A DNA stretch of 64,000 nucleotides from Lepeophtheirus salmonis (taxonomy: Eukaryota; Arthropoda; Copepoda; Siphonostomatoida; Caligidae). Below the pieces are notes generated by a model. It saw only the letters and a list, made by a program, of their open reading frames with translations, searched no databases and was not told where the DNA came from. Shown piece by piece: positions 10,970 through 23,068 of this stretch. The position numbers and the translations under genes are program-made. Position 1 is the first letter of the stretch, and the number at the start of each line of letters is the position of its first letter. The stretch spans positions 3,968,001 through 4,032,000 of the forward strand of contig NC_052139.2 of the NCBI RefSeq assembly GCF_016086655.4, given 5' to 3'.

Positions 10970-13900
10970 TGCAAAAATCCTGAGGGTTACTTTCTGTCTT
11001 TTGTGAGCACACAATTTATCAATCAAGCTTTCAATGTATGAATATGATAATAAATTATAAAACACCATATATTGAGGTAACAATAATTTTTTATGTTGTT
11101 GTTAATGAATTTGTTCATACTATGCCTTTATATTAACATGAAATTAGTTTATAATTTTGCATAGAAGGGGGGAGGGTGTTGTAAGTATTTGATTTGATTT
11201 CTAGACTTAAATCCATTGGTTGTTTATTACTTATCAATTCTACATACTTGGAATTAAAAGGCAGTTGAATAAATATAAGTTAAGTTGTGATTATTTAAAT
11301 TGTACAGTATTGAAGTGACCGGATTAAAAATCAAGTAAATACACGATTTATATTCAATTTTATCATTATTGTACAAGGATCTTTTCTGCCATACATTACA
11401 TTAATTTTTATGAAGAATAAAATGTTTTTGTTACACAACCATACTAAAAAATCAAAGAGAAAATAATAAAAAGTGAACTTTGAAAATAATTCATCCCATT
11501 TTACGCGTTTGATTACTAAAAAAGTCCCCGTACAAAGCGAATTTTTCTTGTTCCCAAAAACTTTGATGGGCAAGGAGCCCTTGTACATCAAAAAATGAGG
11601 AAAAATAATATTATTGGTCCTTAAATAATTGTTAAATCTGTCATCTTAATAAATCAATATATATTTTGTTATAATGTTCCCCAACAGAATTCTTTAAATT
11701 AAGGAAGTTTAATAGAGAATTTCAAATCAAGTATTATTATTATAACTGTATACATGTGTATACAAAAAATAAATATTTATTGTGTACCTGATAATTAAGA
11801 TACTATTTGAGACACCAAAAATGTACCAACTGTCAGACAAATATGATAAATAATATATTTTTCCTACATATACATTATTTTTAGTCATATCACACATAGA
11901 AAATATTCAACGTATATTGCTTGTACTAAAAAGAATTTTTTTATTCAGGAAAAGCAACATAACATAAGAAGATAACAAGTTTTTATAGAAAGGGGCAGTT
12001 TATCACAGTTTTATTAAGAGAGTAAATAAAAGACCTTTTGAATGCCTAAAATAACAATAATGAAAAACGAATGTTCCAAGACTACATTTTAACAGCTGAA
12101 GTGAGAGAAGAATGGGATTTACAATGTTCGAGAATGTTATTAAAAGCTGGAAGATTTGTGATTTAAAGGAAGTATTAAATGTCCTATAAAAATATTTACG
12201 TAGCTCAATTAACAACGCCCTTAGGAGAAATTATTAACTTGAACTCAACGTGTGTAGGTTCATGTCTTGCTCATTTCTAGAGCAGGAAAATACATTATTT
12301 ACATATATGGAATAAAGAAGATTCTTAAGCCAGATCATAGAGATAAAATACATAGAGTCTTTAATCTGAGCAAAAAAAAAAAAAAAAATCGAAGCCCAAA
12401 TATAGTTGACCAATATAATAAAAAGTATAGACATTTATACATCCATCACTTCAAATCTCCTCTGGAATCATCTTATACTTCTGTAAAACCTGAAAAGTTT
12501 CATACAGAAAAGTATAATCAAATGTAAAATACAGTGAGGATTGAAAATATTTGATGCACCTTTTATGTTCTTAACGTATCAATTAATTACTACTATAATT
12601 TGATTTTTTGGTCAACTACGACGGTATCAACTTTTTTTTTTCACAGCATCAATCTTTGTAGTTACCTTTATGGGTCATATGGAGTAAATATTGTAATGCT
12701 TCAATATTTACTTATAATAAATCAGTGTAACTCTATCTGACCAATGAAACATAAAAAAATATTTTCTACGCCAGAAAAAAAAATGTTTATGTTCATTTGT
12801 GATATGTACCTGAAGTTACTGTTTCTAAAATGGAGTTTTGATTAAATTTTGTAACATTTCAATAATTATTTTAAAAAAATTATTCTAATTAAATGTTTTG
12901 GAGGATCGGCAAATTATGCTTTAAGGTCGCAAAATTCCCTAACATAACACCAAGCAAAAGGGTTTTGGAATTCTTGCCGGCTGTTTTTTAAGACATAGAA
13001 CACTCAAACAACCAAAAGAATTTTCAATTTCAGTAAATTTGGGCTTGAAAGCTTTTTTTAAATAAGGTTTTTTTAGTATAATTTCGATTCAAAGCCAAAT
13101 TTTGATGTGAAATTACTATTTATATGAAAATTAAAGAAAATAATAATTGATAAAAATCTTCTAGCATTCAAAAGATAAAATATTGATTAAGTTATCTTGA
13201 ATTCAGTTTCTACAAAATATGTCTAATCATAAAAAAAATGAAGAGTCATATTTGGAAGGTAATATTTTTTAAATAATTTTACAATTACATTATCCATGTA
13301 GGCAAAACTAAGCAATAAATCTTGTGATACAACTTTAACAGATTTTTCATTAAAATGTTGGAGTTTGATTGATTTTCGTCCGTTGAACTTTTAAATTTCT
13401 GGTCGAATCTTAAATTAAACATTCAATCTAAGGTTGTGTGAAGTTGTTATAATCAATACTTTAACAAATTGTAAAAGTAAGGAATGTTTTAAAGCCAGGA
13501 AACGTTCAGAAATTAAATATAGATAAGTTTATTAGATTACTTACATCTAATCAATAAATACTAATCATTTACATTGGACGCATTTAGTATTAAAATTGGT
13601 GATAATCTTCTTGCTTCTATAAAACTAATTTAGTTATTCAAATAATTGTCCATTATATTAAACTTAAAATATTTTCACGCAACATTACATACCTTATTAA
13701 TTAAATGAATATAAGAAAATTAAAAGTTAAACTCAAAAAATCAATCAAAATTGATTTTTTAAGAGAGCAAATATTTTGAAGGTTTAATATAAAACATATG
13801 AAGCAATCGAAAAAAATTATAGCTTTTGTGGAAACTGTATTCAAGATAAATTAATAAATAATAATTTTAAATGCTGAAATGCTTTTTATCAATTATTATA

Positions 13901-14960
13901 ACCTTTAATTTTCATCTATATAGCTATTTCATTTCAAAATATGACTTTGAATTGAATTGCAACTAAAAACCTGATTTTTTATAGAAATCTTTCAAACCCA
14001 TATTTACATATGTAATTGAAAATATGAAGGGTTGTTTTTGTAATTTTAGCTGGTGTGTAAAAAGCTGTTCCACAGATAATTAAACAAAAATATATTATGA
14101 TATTGAATATTGAAGAAGCCTTATTAGGGTCCACATAATCACATAATGTTTAATAAACTAAATGAATGTTTTGACCAATAGTAAACATTATAAGGTATGT
14201 AAACTTATCCTCAAAGTTTGAGTTTCAAGCCAATTATTGATCAAAATGTGTTTATGAAATATTTGAAGTAACAAATAAAAATATTGAAAATTTATCTTTG
14301 TCCTAAATATTTATTCAAGTTTTTCTTCTTGTTGACATAATAAAGCTGGAGAGTTGGTAAATGCAAAAGATGTTGATCAATCCTATTGATAGTGTTAGTT
14401 GAACATTTATAAACTTTTGTTATTCTTTCTGAGAGTTTATTCACAAATTCTAGTGCAATTTTTTTTACAATTAATGTCATTTTATAAGCTACCGTCACCT
14501 AAATGTATTTGCAAGTATTGAAAAGGATTCATCATAAAGAATAGAGAAGGGTTTTTTTTTTTTTTTTTGACGATGACAGAATGTTTTTTTTTATAATTGT
14601 CAAATTTGCATAATTAACTTTTATTTGGAATGGATATAAACTATTCTTTAAAATATTAGAAAGAAATTATAGCTATTTTTACGAAAAAAATCAATTTGAA
14701 ATGGATAAAATTTGACCAGAATCATCGTCACATACTATCAAGAAACTATTTTTAATAACCCTTTTGAATGTGCTACAAATGATACTAAAAGGAGCCAAAA
14801 TTAATCTTGACAATTAATTGAATAAAAATTTGACAAAGTAAATCTTCTTATAAATTAAAATTAAGATTGTAAGCTTACTTATAAATTTTTGTATTTTATC
14901 TCATCTAATATATTAAAATACAAAGTCCATACTTGACTAAAATATGTGTATAAAATACTG
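10970..14960. other. AT-rich desert
   Basis: Nearly 4 kb of A/T-dominated DNA with scattered short frames of low-complexity composition (for example 11331-11591, 12003-12215, 14292-14498). A run of A at about 12372-12387 and a T-run at about 14552-14569 occur. A segment near 12240-12265 (GAACTCAACG then TGTAGGTTCATG) resembles 48470-48495 and is probably another dispersed repeat trace. No gene is supported. Confidence 0.45.
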
Positions 14961-14962
14961 GG

Positions 14963-15150
14963 ATGTGCAGAGTGTTTTTTCGTTCTTTATTTATTCAGTT
15001 CAGCCTTAGGACCGTTCCTATCATTTTTTTGGGACAAGAACTAATTAAAATAAGAACTAAAGTGAAATTACGTCATGAAATACCAAACTTCATACGTTTT
15101 AGGACGGTATTGCAGTCTTCAGTCCTAAATAAAGATGGATACAATACTAG
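14963..15150. mobile_element. Small inverted-repeat element, copy A
   Basis: Begins with a CTTTATTTATTCAGTT block and CTTAGGACC, and ends with GCAGTCTTCAGTCCTAAATA. The same two ends, in the same order, bound 18362-18573. The two ends are partly complementary to each other (CTTATTTA against TAAATAAG), which is what a short non-autonomous DNA element looks like. The interior differs between the two copies. The plus-strand reading frame at 14963-15274 is not believed. Confidence 0.6.
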
Positions 15151-15990
15151 TTGTATTTTTATACGAAGTAAAAAAATTAATTTGGATTTTATCCTGTCTT
15201 TGATTTGTGCTCTGGATTGTTTTTATGTTGAGGAAGAACATAAAGCCCCTTTTTTTGTTAGTCATTTGTTTTAATCTTTTCGAATTTTATGGGGATGTAT
15301 TATGGATGGTTAATGCCGATGTTTTGAAGATAGTATAAGAGTGAAAAAAAGGCATCAATTTCAAAATAATGTTTAAAAAAATCAGAAAGGTATTGACTTT
15401 ACCGTTGAGCTTCTTTGGAGACAACAGTCAATCCGTTCCAATTGTTTCACAAATTAGTAAATATATTTCGTATTTGAAGAACAACAAAAGAATTCAATGG
15501 TATTCAAGAAACTAATGTGCCAAAAGTTTGGAGGAATCTTGCCTATGCGCTCATATAATTCTCCGAAACGTCGTAGATTTTTTTAGTAGTTGTTTTTCCT
15601 CTTTTTATTACTTCCTCGTTAACGTATATAAATGTAAATAGAGTTCATGAAGGCTAAACTATATTCGGTTTTCTCACAGTTAAACCTTTGGATAAATGAT
15701 TAATTAATATTCTACTTATAATACGTATATATAGAGCTTAAGAACATGAGGAGAAAAAAATCAGTCTAATATATATACTTTTTTTTCTTTATTTATCTAG
15801 AAAAGTTGCATCATACAGATATAAGTAAACTTTTTAGCTTAATGTGTCTTTCCTAGCAATAAAGAGCAACATAATACAAAATAAATCAATGCACTCCAAA
15901 ACATGACTAACCAATAAGCCAAACTAACTAATAAAACCTTAAAATAAGACCTTTTTTGGGGCCATTTGGGGCAGTATCACAGAAAACTTT
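15151..15990. other. AT-rich stretch
   Basis: Nothing named. A possible minus-strand AATAAA at 15789-15794 lies about 200 bp beyond the candidate exon at 15994-16110. Confidence 0.4.
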
Positions 15991-15993
15991 ACA

Positions 15994-16110
15994 TTAATCG
16001 TCTATGCTTGATTTTTCAGTATCATCGACCGCACAAGACTCCAATAAAAGCTCCTTCTTTTTCGGTTTCGGTCTCAAGGGATTTTTTACTTTTCCGATTT
16101 GTACTTTCAT
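15994..16110 (-). CDS. Candidate short coding exon, basic then acidic tail, unrecognised
   Basis: A 38-codon minus-strand frame from ATG at 16110 to TAA at 15994-15996. It begins MKVQIGKVKNPLRP, continues with the lysine-rich PKPKKKELLLES and ends VDDTEKSSIDD. The balanced residue use and the basic-to-acidic pattern differ from the surrounding AT-driven frames and look like the end of a nuclear or cytosolic protein. The nucleotides are also more mixed than the flanks. It could be the last exon of a longer gene entered through an AG just upstream, or simply chance. I recognise no family. Confidence 0.25.
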   Translation of the reverse strand: MKVQIGKVKNPLRPKPKKKELLLESCAVDDTEKSSIDD

Positions 16111-16689
16111 TTCAAATCATAGGCCAATTTTGTGTCTGAATATATTAAACGTATTTCTCCCGACTCCTGATTTATGAGCTGTACTAATTTGATTTATGAA
16201 ACACATTTTACTTCATATAACGTTCATGGTGCTCCAGGTTGGCCATTTTGAAACACACATGACGTCATTAACAATTAGGTATAATCCTCTGAAATAATTT
16301 ACACAATAAAAAAATATCTTGATACTTTTTGTCTTATTTATAGTATTTTTAAAAAAAAAAGTTTAACCTGAATTTTTTGAAATAAATGAAAGCCTACACG
16401 TACGTCATAATCAAAGATGCCACTGCTTAGTAATTATCCCAAGATCTTGGGATATTAACGTGACGTTAAGTATAATTTGTCCCAAAATGTCAAAATTTTG
16501 GGATTAAATACATGCAACAATAACTAATTATTGTTTGGACGACTTCCACGGAAGATTTTACCCACAAAAGTTACAGAAGGTTTGACCCCCCTGAAATTAA
16601 TTCCGTCACCTAAAACATTGATTTTTTTTTCTTCAACCTGACCCCCTCCCAACTGGGTCGGTCCTCCAGATACCCCTCAAAGTAGCCTC

Positions 16690-17185
16690 CGTACGGTTTA
16701 TTTCACACCATAAGGTACATTGACAAAACTTGGACAAATGTATAGTGCTATGTTATGACATCATAGAACACCCAGACTGACACAAAAATTCCGCCCGAAA
16801 CTTAAGGTCAGACAAAAATTCCGCCCGACACTTAAGGTCAGACACCCACAAAGTACTCCGTAAGACTTTAAAATGTACTTTTTTACCCTATATGGTAAAT
16901 CAACAAAACAGGCATGAGTGTATCGTACTATGTCAGAACACTATAAAAAAACCAAGACTAAAAAAAAATTATGTTGGAAAAGTGAGGTCAGATTCTCCCC
17001 CAACTCGCCCACAAAAACGTTGAATTGTCGGTTTATTTCATCCCATAAGGTGGATAAAACTTGCATCAATGTAAAGTGTTGTGCAAAATATCATAAAAAC
17101 CTAGGGTAACCACAAAATAGCGTATGAAAAGTTATATTTACCCCACACACACACAAAGTACCCCAAAAAACCTCAAATTGACCCC
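16690..17185 (+). repeat. Diverged internal tandem repeat, about 150-180 bp period
   Basis: Three imperfect units start near 16695, 16877 and 17028. Each has a TTTATTTCA or TTTTTACC start followed by a CC-TAAGGT or CCTATATGGTAA block, AAAAC-GGCA or AAACTTGCA, then a GT-TGT/ATGT core. Units end with a CCCACAAAGTACYCC-like segment. The period varies, so the repeat is old. Confidence 0.5.
16782..16841 (+). repeat. 30-bp tandem duplication
   Basis: Two adjacent 30-bp units, ACAAAAATTCCGCCCGA(A/C)ACTTAAGGTCAG, at 16782-16811 and 16812-16841 differ at one position. This is a recent slip duplication inside the foldback-like element. Confidence 0.9.
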
Positions 17186-17828
17186 TGATCTCTATTACGT
17201 AAAGGAACATTACAAGAGCCGTAATAAGAGATACGACAACCAAAATTGTAACAAAAAGGTGACAGATAAAAACTGGTTTATTATGATACTGTGGCGATCT
17301 CTAAATGTACTCGGAAACGCCCTCTCTACAGATAAAGAATAACTGATTGTAAGTATATACATGGAGATAAACAGGAAGACTAGAAATTATATTAGAATAT
17401 ACTTTTCGAATAGAAAATCACGCCCCTAAATAGGTGACCCCTAACGTTCAAATATGGAGGATGGAAATCGACAATGAAGCAACACATATCGTCGTTGCAG
17501 TGTCCGTTCAACTTCCTATATTTAAAACAAATGACCAACGTTATGGTTTGCCCAAGCTGAACACCAGTTTCGGGTCAACGGTATAACCGAAGAGGAAACA
17601 AAGTATGACTAAAATACAGACATAAAAACGGATTCTCTGACAATTGGTGCAAGTTTCGTCCATGTGCATTATGGTGTCTAATAAACCGTCCGGAGGCTAT
17701 TTGCATTAGGGTTTGGAGGCCAGACCCAGCTTGGGGTAAGGCTGACAAACAAAATTAAGGTTCTAGGTGACATAAATAGTTTCAGAAGGACGAACCTTGA
17801 GTACCTTATGCTGTAAAATCTTCCGTGG

Positions 17829-18360
17829 CAGGCTATTGGGCTAATACTTTCATATGATTATATTAGTTATAGCGTCAAACATTGTTTACATAAGGGTTCA
17901 TAGCTTACTACACATTAAGTCGTTTACCATTCTTTCAGAAATCTTTCTGGATTTGTCTGATTTTAACTACGGCTAAAGTATATATTGGATAGAAATTTGG
18001 AACATGTTCAAACTGGCAGCCTTCTATAACCTAATTATTGCAACTTAAACAAGGGAGTGTTCATCCATGCTTCAATAATAGGTTTAAAATGCATAAATGA
18101 AATAATTGTATACACTCATTAGCAGATATTATTGAAGGTGAAGAGGACTATGAAATATTATTGATTCAACGTAAGTATAAAATCTTTTTGATATTTTGTA
18201 AACTTTACTCTTTCCTTTGGATTTCAGTATTAAGTCTAGGAATTGTTAGAGAGAAATCTTGGGATATTATTTCTGAGTGGCATTCCTGGTCATAACCAGT
18301 CTTTTAAGAACAATCCATTTAATTATTGTTCAATATACATTATTTGAGAGGGGACATATA
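17829..18360. other. AT-rich spacer
   Basis: No gene or repeat that I can support. Confidence 0.4.
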
Positions 18361-18361
18361 G

Positions 18362-18573
18362 GTTGTGTTTTGTCAGACCTTATTTATTCGGTATATTCCA
18401 GTCTTAGGACCAGCCCTTACGACTATCGGTCCTTCGCACTGTCATTTACTACTAGAAAGGATTAAATAAAAAAAAAAAAAATCGAGTCACGCTATCAAGG
18501 ACCTAACTGGACAGGACCAAGAGTGAACTGGACGGGACTGCAGTCTTCAGTCCTAAATAAGTCCCAACACAAC
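18362..18573. mobile_element. Small inverted-repeat element, copy B
   Basis: About 212 bp. The left end GTTGTGTTTTGTCAGACCTT and the right end AAGTCCCAACACAAC are inverted versions of each other (GTTGTGTT against AACACAAC, CTTATTTA against TAAATAAG). Inside, CAGTCTTAGGACC and GCAGTCTTCAGTCCTAAATA match copy A at 14963-15150. The interior contains alternating GGAC-rich words (GGACAGGACC, GGACGGGAC). Likely a miniature non-autonomous DNA element. Confidence 0.65.
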
Positions 18574-18619
18574 ACTAAATGTAGGAATATAGGATATACT
18601 AGGGTATAAAAGCAATTAT

Positions 18620-18760
18620 TTTTTAAGTGAGACTAATCCAGAACCGAACTTTTCTTTGAACCATGTCCAGACCGAACTTCTAATGAGTTGAGTTCGATTC
18701 ACTAAAAATCATGACGCTCTCAATTCAGTCTTGGATTTTCAGACCAAACCTACACACTAG
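18620..18760. repeat. ACCGAAC-rich degenerate repeat
   Basis: Words such as CCAGAACCGAAC, CCAGACCGAACTT and GAGTTCGATTC recur here. Similar words occur at about 33240-33280, 49480-49520, 49970-50080 and 55535-55650, suggesting a dispersed family with internal short repeats. Confidence 0.4.
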
Positions 18761-19009
18761 TGAACATAAATAGATCCATCTTACAAATTCAAACCCTGCT
18801 TGAATTCTGTCCAATCTATATTGGTTTTCAATAATAAAGAAATGGGTAATAAATTTAATTTTATAGTAGATACACATAAATATGTAATACGCACAGTTAA
18901 TAAACAATATATCTTCTTCCCTCTGGAGCTAAGTTTTCAGTTATAGCTTCTTTTTTGGCATAAATATGGACCTTCAAGGTAATTAAGGCCACTATGCGTC
19001 GACACAGAA

Positions 19010-19470
19010 ACTTTTGGCCATTGGGAACAAAGTTCAGTATGGCAGACCAAGCTATTTATAGCTCAAGAAAAGGAAGGCGTTTGATAAGGCATCAGCTCTA
19101 AAGTTCACCGAATACGTCAAGAAAATGAAGATGGAGCGATCTACAGTTGCCAAGGTTGTAAAAAAGACTAGTGTAAAGTAACTCTTGAGGATTTAGAGGA
19201 CTTTTTTATAGCAAAAATTCCGTCAGGAACGACGTCAGCGACTCCTGAATGACTTAAAACAAAATGGAATGATGGAAAGGGACTCACTGTGAAACATGTC
19301 AAAACAATTAATATGTCGTGGTACTTTGTTTTGATAAAACCAGTTGCAACATTTGACTATCACCAAGATCAATTATTTAGCCTTCATTATGATGTTATGG
19401 ATTAGAGTCTCCATGGATTAAAAATCTTGCTTCTCCCACCGGACTTGAATACCAATGAATATTCTTTTTT
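19010..19470 (+). pseudogene. Mariner-type transposase remnant
   Basis: In one plus-strand frame, interrupted by stops, residues read MKMERSTVAKVVKKT (second helix-turn-helix) and then QKFRQERRQRLLNDLKQNG, the linker that normally precedes the first catalytic aspartate. Further on, DQLF and PPDLNTNEYSFF resemble the third catalytic block (typically SPDLNPxDYxxW), with the final aspartate replaced by glutamate in this reading. The middle of the catalytic domain is deleted or unreadable. Non-functional. Confidence 0.65.
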
Positions 19471-20324
19471 CTTCCATTGTTATTGTTATTGATCTTCCAT
19501 ATCTTACTTATTTTGTTTATGATCTATAAATTTAATGAAAGCTTACAATCTCAGCTTTGACTTAAATGACCAAAATTTTTGTAAATAAACTCAATAAACT
19601 TTCAAACTTTTTCCCATCCTGGTATTTGGAAGTTAAACTCAAAATCTTTTAGGATTATTTAGTATTCACGAAATTGTAGTTATTTCCTAATCGAAATAAC
19701 ATAATAGTTTTTTACAGACTTGTGAACGGAACGCAAAATTGAACGGCGTTCCATTGAATGTGCGTTCAATAAACGGAATGGAATATATTTTGAGCCTTGA
19801 ACGCTAAAAAAGAGATTTTAGTGTTCCGTTCCAATAGTACTTACAAAAATCAAGAAATATTTTTACATTATACATATTTTTTGTTACTTTTTCAAGTATG
19901 ATTTAATGGGCTTATACAGGACAGACAAACACTCGGAGACCTATTATTGGCAGTGGCACAGGAGTGGGATAAGGGGCACTTTTGGGGGCTCTTATTGAAC
20001 ATTAAAGTTTAAGGTACTCTATCTTAACTCGAACATATAAACTTAGCCAGTTCAATAATTTAGAATCATGGGCCCGATGCTTATCATTTGGGCGTGAATG
20101 TATGCAAATGAGCCACTAAAAATCCCTGATGACTCCTAGATGAAATAAGAAAAGTCTATTTCTTAGATAATTAGATATTTACATAGTATTTCTTGATTTT
20201 GGTTCCCTTTGATATACATTGTGCAACAGCAAGACGTAGCTTGCTAGCAAAGGTTATGAAAAATCTACTTAATCAAGAACATTATAGTATTGAATGAGTA
20301 CGCTATATGTCATTTAAAAAAAAA
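19471..20324. other. AT-rich spacer
   Basis: No gene supported. The segment at about 19715-19830 contains related GAACGG words (GAACGGAACGC, GAACGGCGTTCC, AACGGAATGGAA), an internally repetitive patch. Confidence 0.4.
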
Positions 20325-20790
20325 ATAATTACAATGTGATTTCTCGAAATGGCCGCCCTCTACTGCCACTAATTGTCCTCGATCCTGGGCCTGAATACTG
20401 CGCACACGTTAACGACGTAGACCTCGGACATAGGCGCCCATTACGTCTCGGCGGAGGTCTTTTGTGCGTCGACACTGGGATAGGGGACGACACAGACCCT
20501 TCTTTCCACATGCCCATAGCCGAGATGATTCATGTTGGGCGAGGAGGGAAGTTACAAATCGTGTTTCCAGAAATAGGAAAAAGTATCCTCCAATTATTGC
20601 TCCATGGTCCTTGCCTTATGGACAAGATCAGCTCCTTGAGGACGTCGTGGTACTCCTGGGCACAGATTTTCAGGTCTTTCGGGAATCAATACGGAGGCAT
20701 TCACTTCCTTTCTTATGCCACGATTCCCAGCATCATTTTGGAGGCTGGGAACTGGTTGACCGGCGTGACCTCATAACAAGGTGAGGTAAC
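20325..20790 (-). pseudogene. Mariner-type transposase, C-terminal half
   Basis: Minus-strand reading gives VNQFPASKMMLGIVA, then MPPY, stop, FPKDLKICAQEYHDVLKE, which is the region between the first and second catalytic residues of this family. After a frame change come NHLGYGHVERRVC, YPSVDAQKTSAET and VVNVCAVFRPRIED, the usual C-terminal tail, then EGGHFEK. At least three stops and two frame changes are present and the N-terminal DNA-binding half is missing. Its GC content is clearly higher than the flanks. The overlapping plus-strand frames at 20336-20784 are shadows. Confidence 0.8.
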
Positions 20791-22325
20791 GGACGTTCCT
20801 GGAGTTTCTCGACTAGTCCCCGTTCCAGTTTTCTTGTCTTCTTGCTGTGCTGGGGGTTCATCAAATTAGCTATACTCCGCTCTTGCCTCCACCCCAAAAT
20901 GAATTAACTGAATTTAGTCAGTTGTAGCTAATTTGAACAATAAAATTCACTGAATTATTGTGTTAAAAAATCTTGAAATATAGTTCTGAAATGAGGACTC
21001 CCTCATACTATCAAAGTTGAAGTTCCGATTTGCTGTCATACAGTGTATCTTATGATTGGAACTTGGAACGGAACAAAAATAATGGCTGAAAGCTTAACAA
21101 GAAAAAAATTAACTGAACAATTAACAAGCCATGTTTTTTCTTAATAAACTTAATTCTTAAATATTTTTTTTTTGCACACCTATTCAAAAATATACATTTT
21201 GAATTTTATATGTTTCCGTATTTTTTCACATGCTTTAATGTGTGAGAAGCTCGAAAATCATTTTATAGGGATCTAAGTATGTACTTTACCCTGCCTCATT
21301 GGCCTTAAAGTATATCCAAAATGCAATTTTGATGATTTTGGGTAGTTTTAGGATAAAAAGTATAGATTAAACCCACGATTAATGGCGAAAAAAAATATTG
21401 AACTGAAATATGTTTACATACTTTTTTAATATTTTATTATTTAAGAATTAAGATTGCCAAGTAAAATGAACCTAAAAAAACAATCTAGGTGCGCGAACGG
21501 CAGTACTAAAATAGTATACTCCCATCAATCAATATTATTTTCTCTTATATTTTCCAATTTTTGTAGAAAATATATAAATATGTATGATATATTATACACT
21601 TACCTCAATTTCTCAATTTATCAAAATGACATACCTTTTATATTATTTAATACATTTTCTTAGACTTCTACTTCTAAAAACATTCGATATATTCAAGTAG
21701 TTATCGAATTAAGATATTAATAAACCTGTTTAGCAAATTGTTTGTTAATGCTTAAGAATAAATCATCTCGAAATGACTTGGTAAAAGTACTTCTTGATTT
21801 ACACTCCGAATGATTTTTCCCAATAAATTATGGAATGAGAAATAACATGCAATAATAATGATCCTATAGGACTGTATGGCAACGCACTAACAGCCATTAT
21901 TTGTGCCACGTGCAAAATCTGGCAAGGCTGACTTAGATAATTTATTTGTAACTAAATCAACTATTCGTCGAAATAGGATTATTTCACGACATTAAATTAA
22001 TGAAACAAACATGTCATCATTTATTGAAGTTGTATAGGATTACTGCCCTGGAGTTCGACATCATCTCCAGTAATATTGGAGTTAATAAAGGAACTTCTAA
22101 GCTTATATAAAACAAATTAGACAAAAATTAATATTTTCTATAAAGTTGATAGAATTTAATGAATGTAGTTGTTGGTGCATATTGGAAAGAATTGTTTAGT
22201 AAAGTTCAGTCTCCAGAAAATCCCTGATCCAAACATTTCATAGACAAATGGGATAACTCAATAAAGAATATCCAAATAGCCTCACCATTTAAGGATAATG
22301 GCTGAAGAAGAGTCAATTGTTTTGA
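20791..22325. other. AT-rich spacer
   Basis: No gene supported; the short frame at 21454-21663 is AT-driven. TAGCTA and CAGTT words near 20868-20935 may be the end of the adjacent transposon relic. Confidence 0.4.
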
Positions 22326-22329
22326 AGAT

Positions 22330-22770
22330 TAATAAATTTTTGAAACGAGGGACATCTCCAACAGCTGATTATCAGGAAATTACAGAACTCACACTAATTT
22401 CATTCCTCCTCGATGTATTCACTGGAAGAAACTAGGAGCAATTGATCAAACAACATGGATGGTCAGAAAAATATACTCCTAAAAAAAAAAAATCTTCATT
22501 GAAGAAATGAAATTTGATGATTAAGGAGCAATGAAATTCCTATCTTTGTTTTATGCACCAATGTGGATTACTTCAGCATTTGCAATAAATGGTCCTGTTA
22601 ATGACTTGGAATTTTTCAAGGGCATGTTATTGTTAAGAAGAATTCACACTGATTTAACAGAGATTGTCATAAAGAAGATACAAAATGACATTTTGTATTT
22701 GACCCAAGAGTTTGTTTTGTTTATTCTAAAAAAAGGATTTTTGAGCTACTTTCACCTTAAAGCATAGGAA
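22330..22770 (+). pseudogene. Relic of a repetitive-element protein, C-terminal region
   Basis: The open part at 22531-22767 reads MKFLSLFYAPMWITSAFAI, then NGPVNDLEFFKGMLLLRR, then ending in YLTQEFVLFIL. Upstream, in shifted frames, are TNFIPPRCIHWKKLGAID and TTWMVRKIYS. From memory this order (P-G/R-x-H-x-x-x-W-M-x-K-x-IYS, then a tyrosine-alanine-proline/W block, N-D-L, and W/I-YLT-E) occurs in uncharacterised repetitive proteins of cnidarians and small crustaceans. The relic at 61870-62690 may be the N-terminal part of a related protein. Function unknown. Confidence 0.45.
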
Positions 22771-23068
22771 AAAATTTGGAGACATATCAAAATTCAAAAA
22801 AGTATATTTTTGAATAGGTCTAATGAAATATATATGTAAAAAAATCAATAATGTGCACCGAAAATGTAACAAATAGTATCTTTCTTTTACATCTTACATG
22901 GGGTAAGAATGAGAAGATATTATGTGGCATCGGCAATCACACTAAGTAGGAAATTAGAAAAAAATCAAGAAATATTTATATATTAATAACTTCAATTAGC
23001 TGTTTTTCACTTGATTTATAATTTTCAAGCCAAAAAATATAAATAAATAAGCAATGAAGAGTTAATTA

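Larger units (their letters stand above)
16546..17828. mobile_element. Foldback-like element with long inverted arms
   Basis: The left arm (16546 to about 16790) is repeated in reverse at about 17620-17828. Both outer ends carry CCACGGAAGATTTTAC. Moving inward, both arms keep the order: a GTCACCTA block, a CCCC then CTGGGTC block followed by CCTCCA, CTCCGTACGGTTTATT (right arm CTCCGGACGGTTTATT), ACACCATAA, and ACAT then GAC, AAACTTG. The centre contains no transposase. The structure is that of a foldback or long-inverted-repeat non-autonomous DNA element. The arms have diverged noticeably, so it is old. The mobilising transposase and the target duplication are not identifiable. Confidence 0.75.

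Noticed and set aside
12234..12527. Overlapping plus and minus frames around an A16 run
   Set aside because: The homopolymer inflates both frames (runs of K or F); no protein motif.
20336..20784. Plus-strand 146- and 106-codon frames
   Set aside because: The minus strand carries the transposase blocks (SKMMLGIVA, FPKDLKICAQEYH, YPSVDA); the plus frames are shadows of GC-rich transposase DNA.
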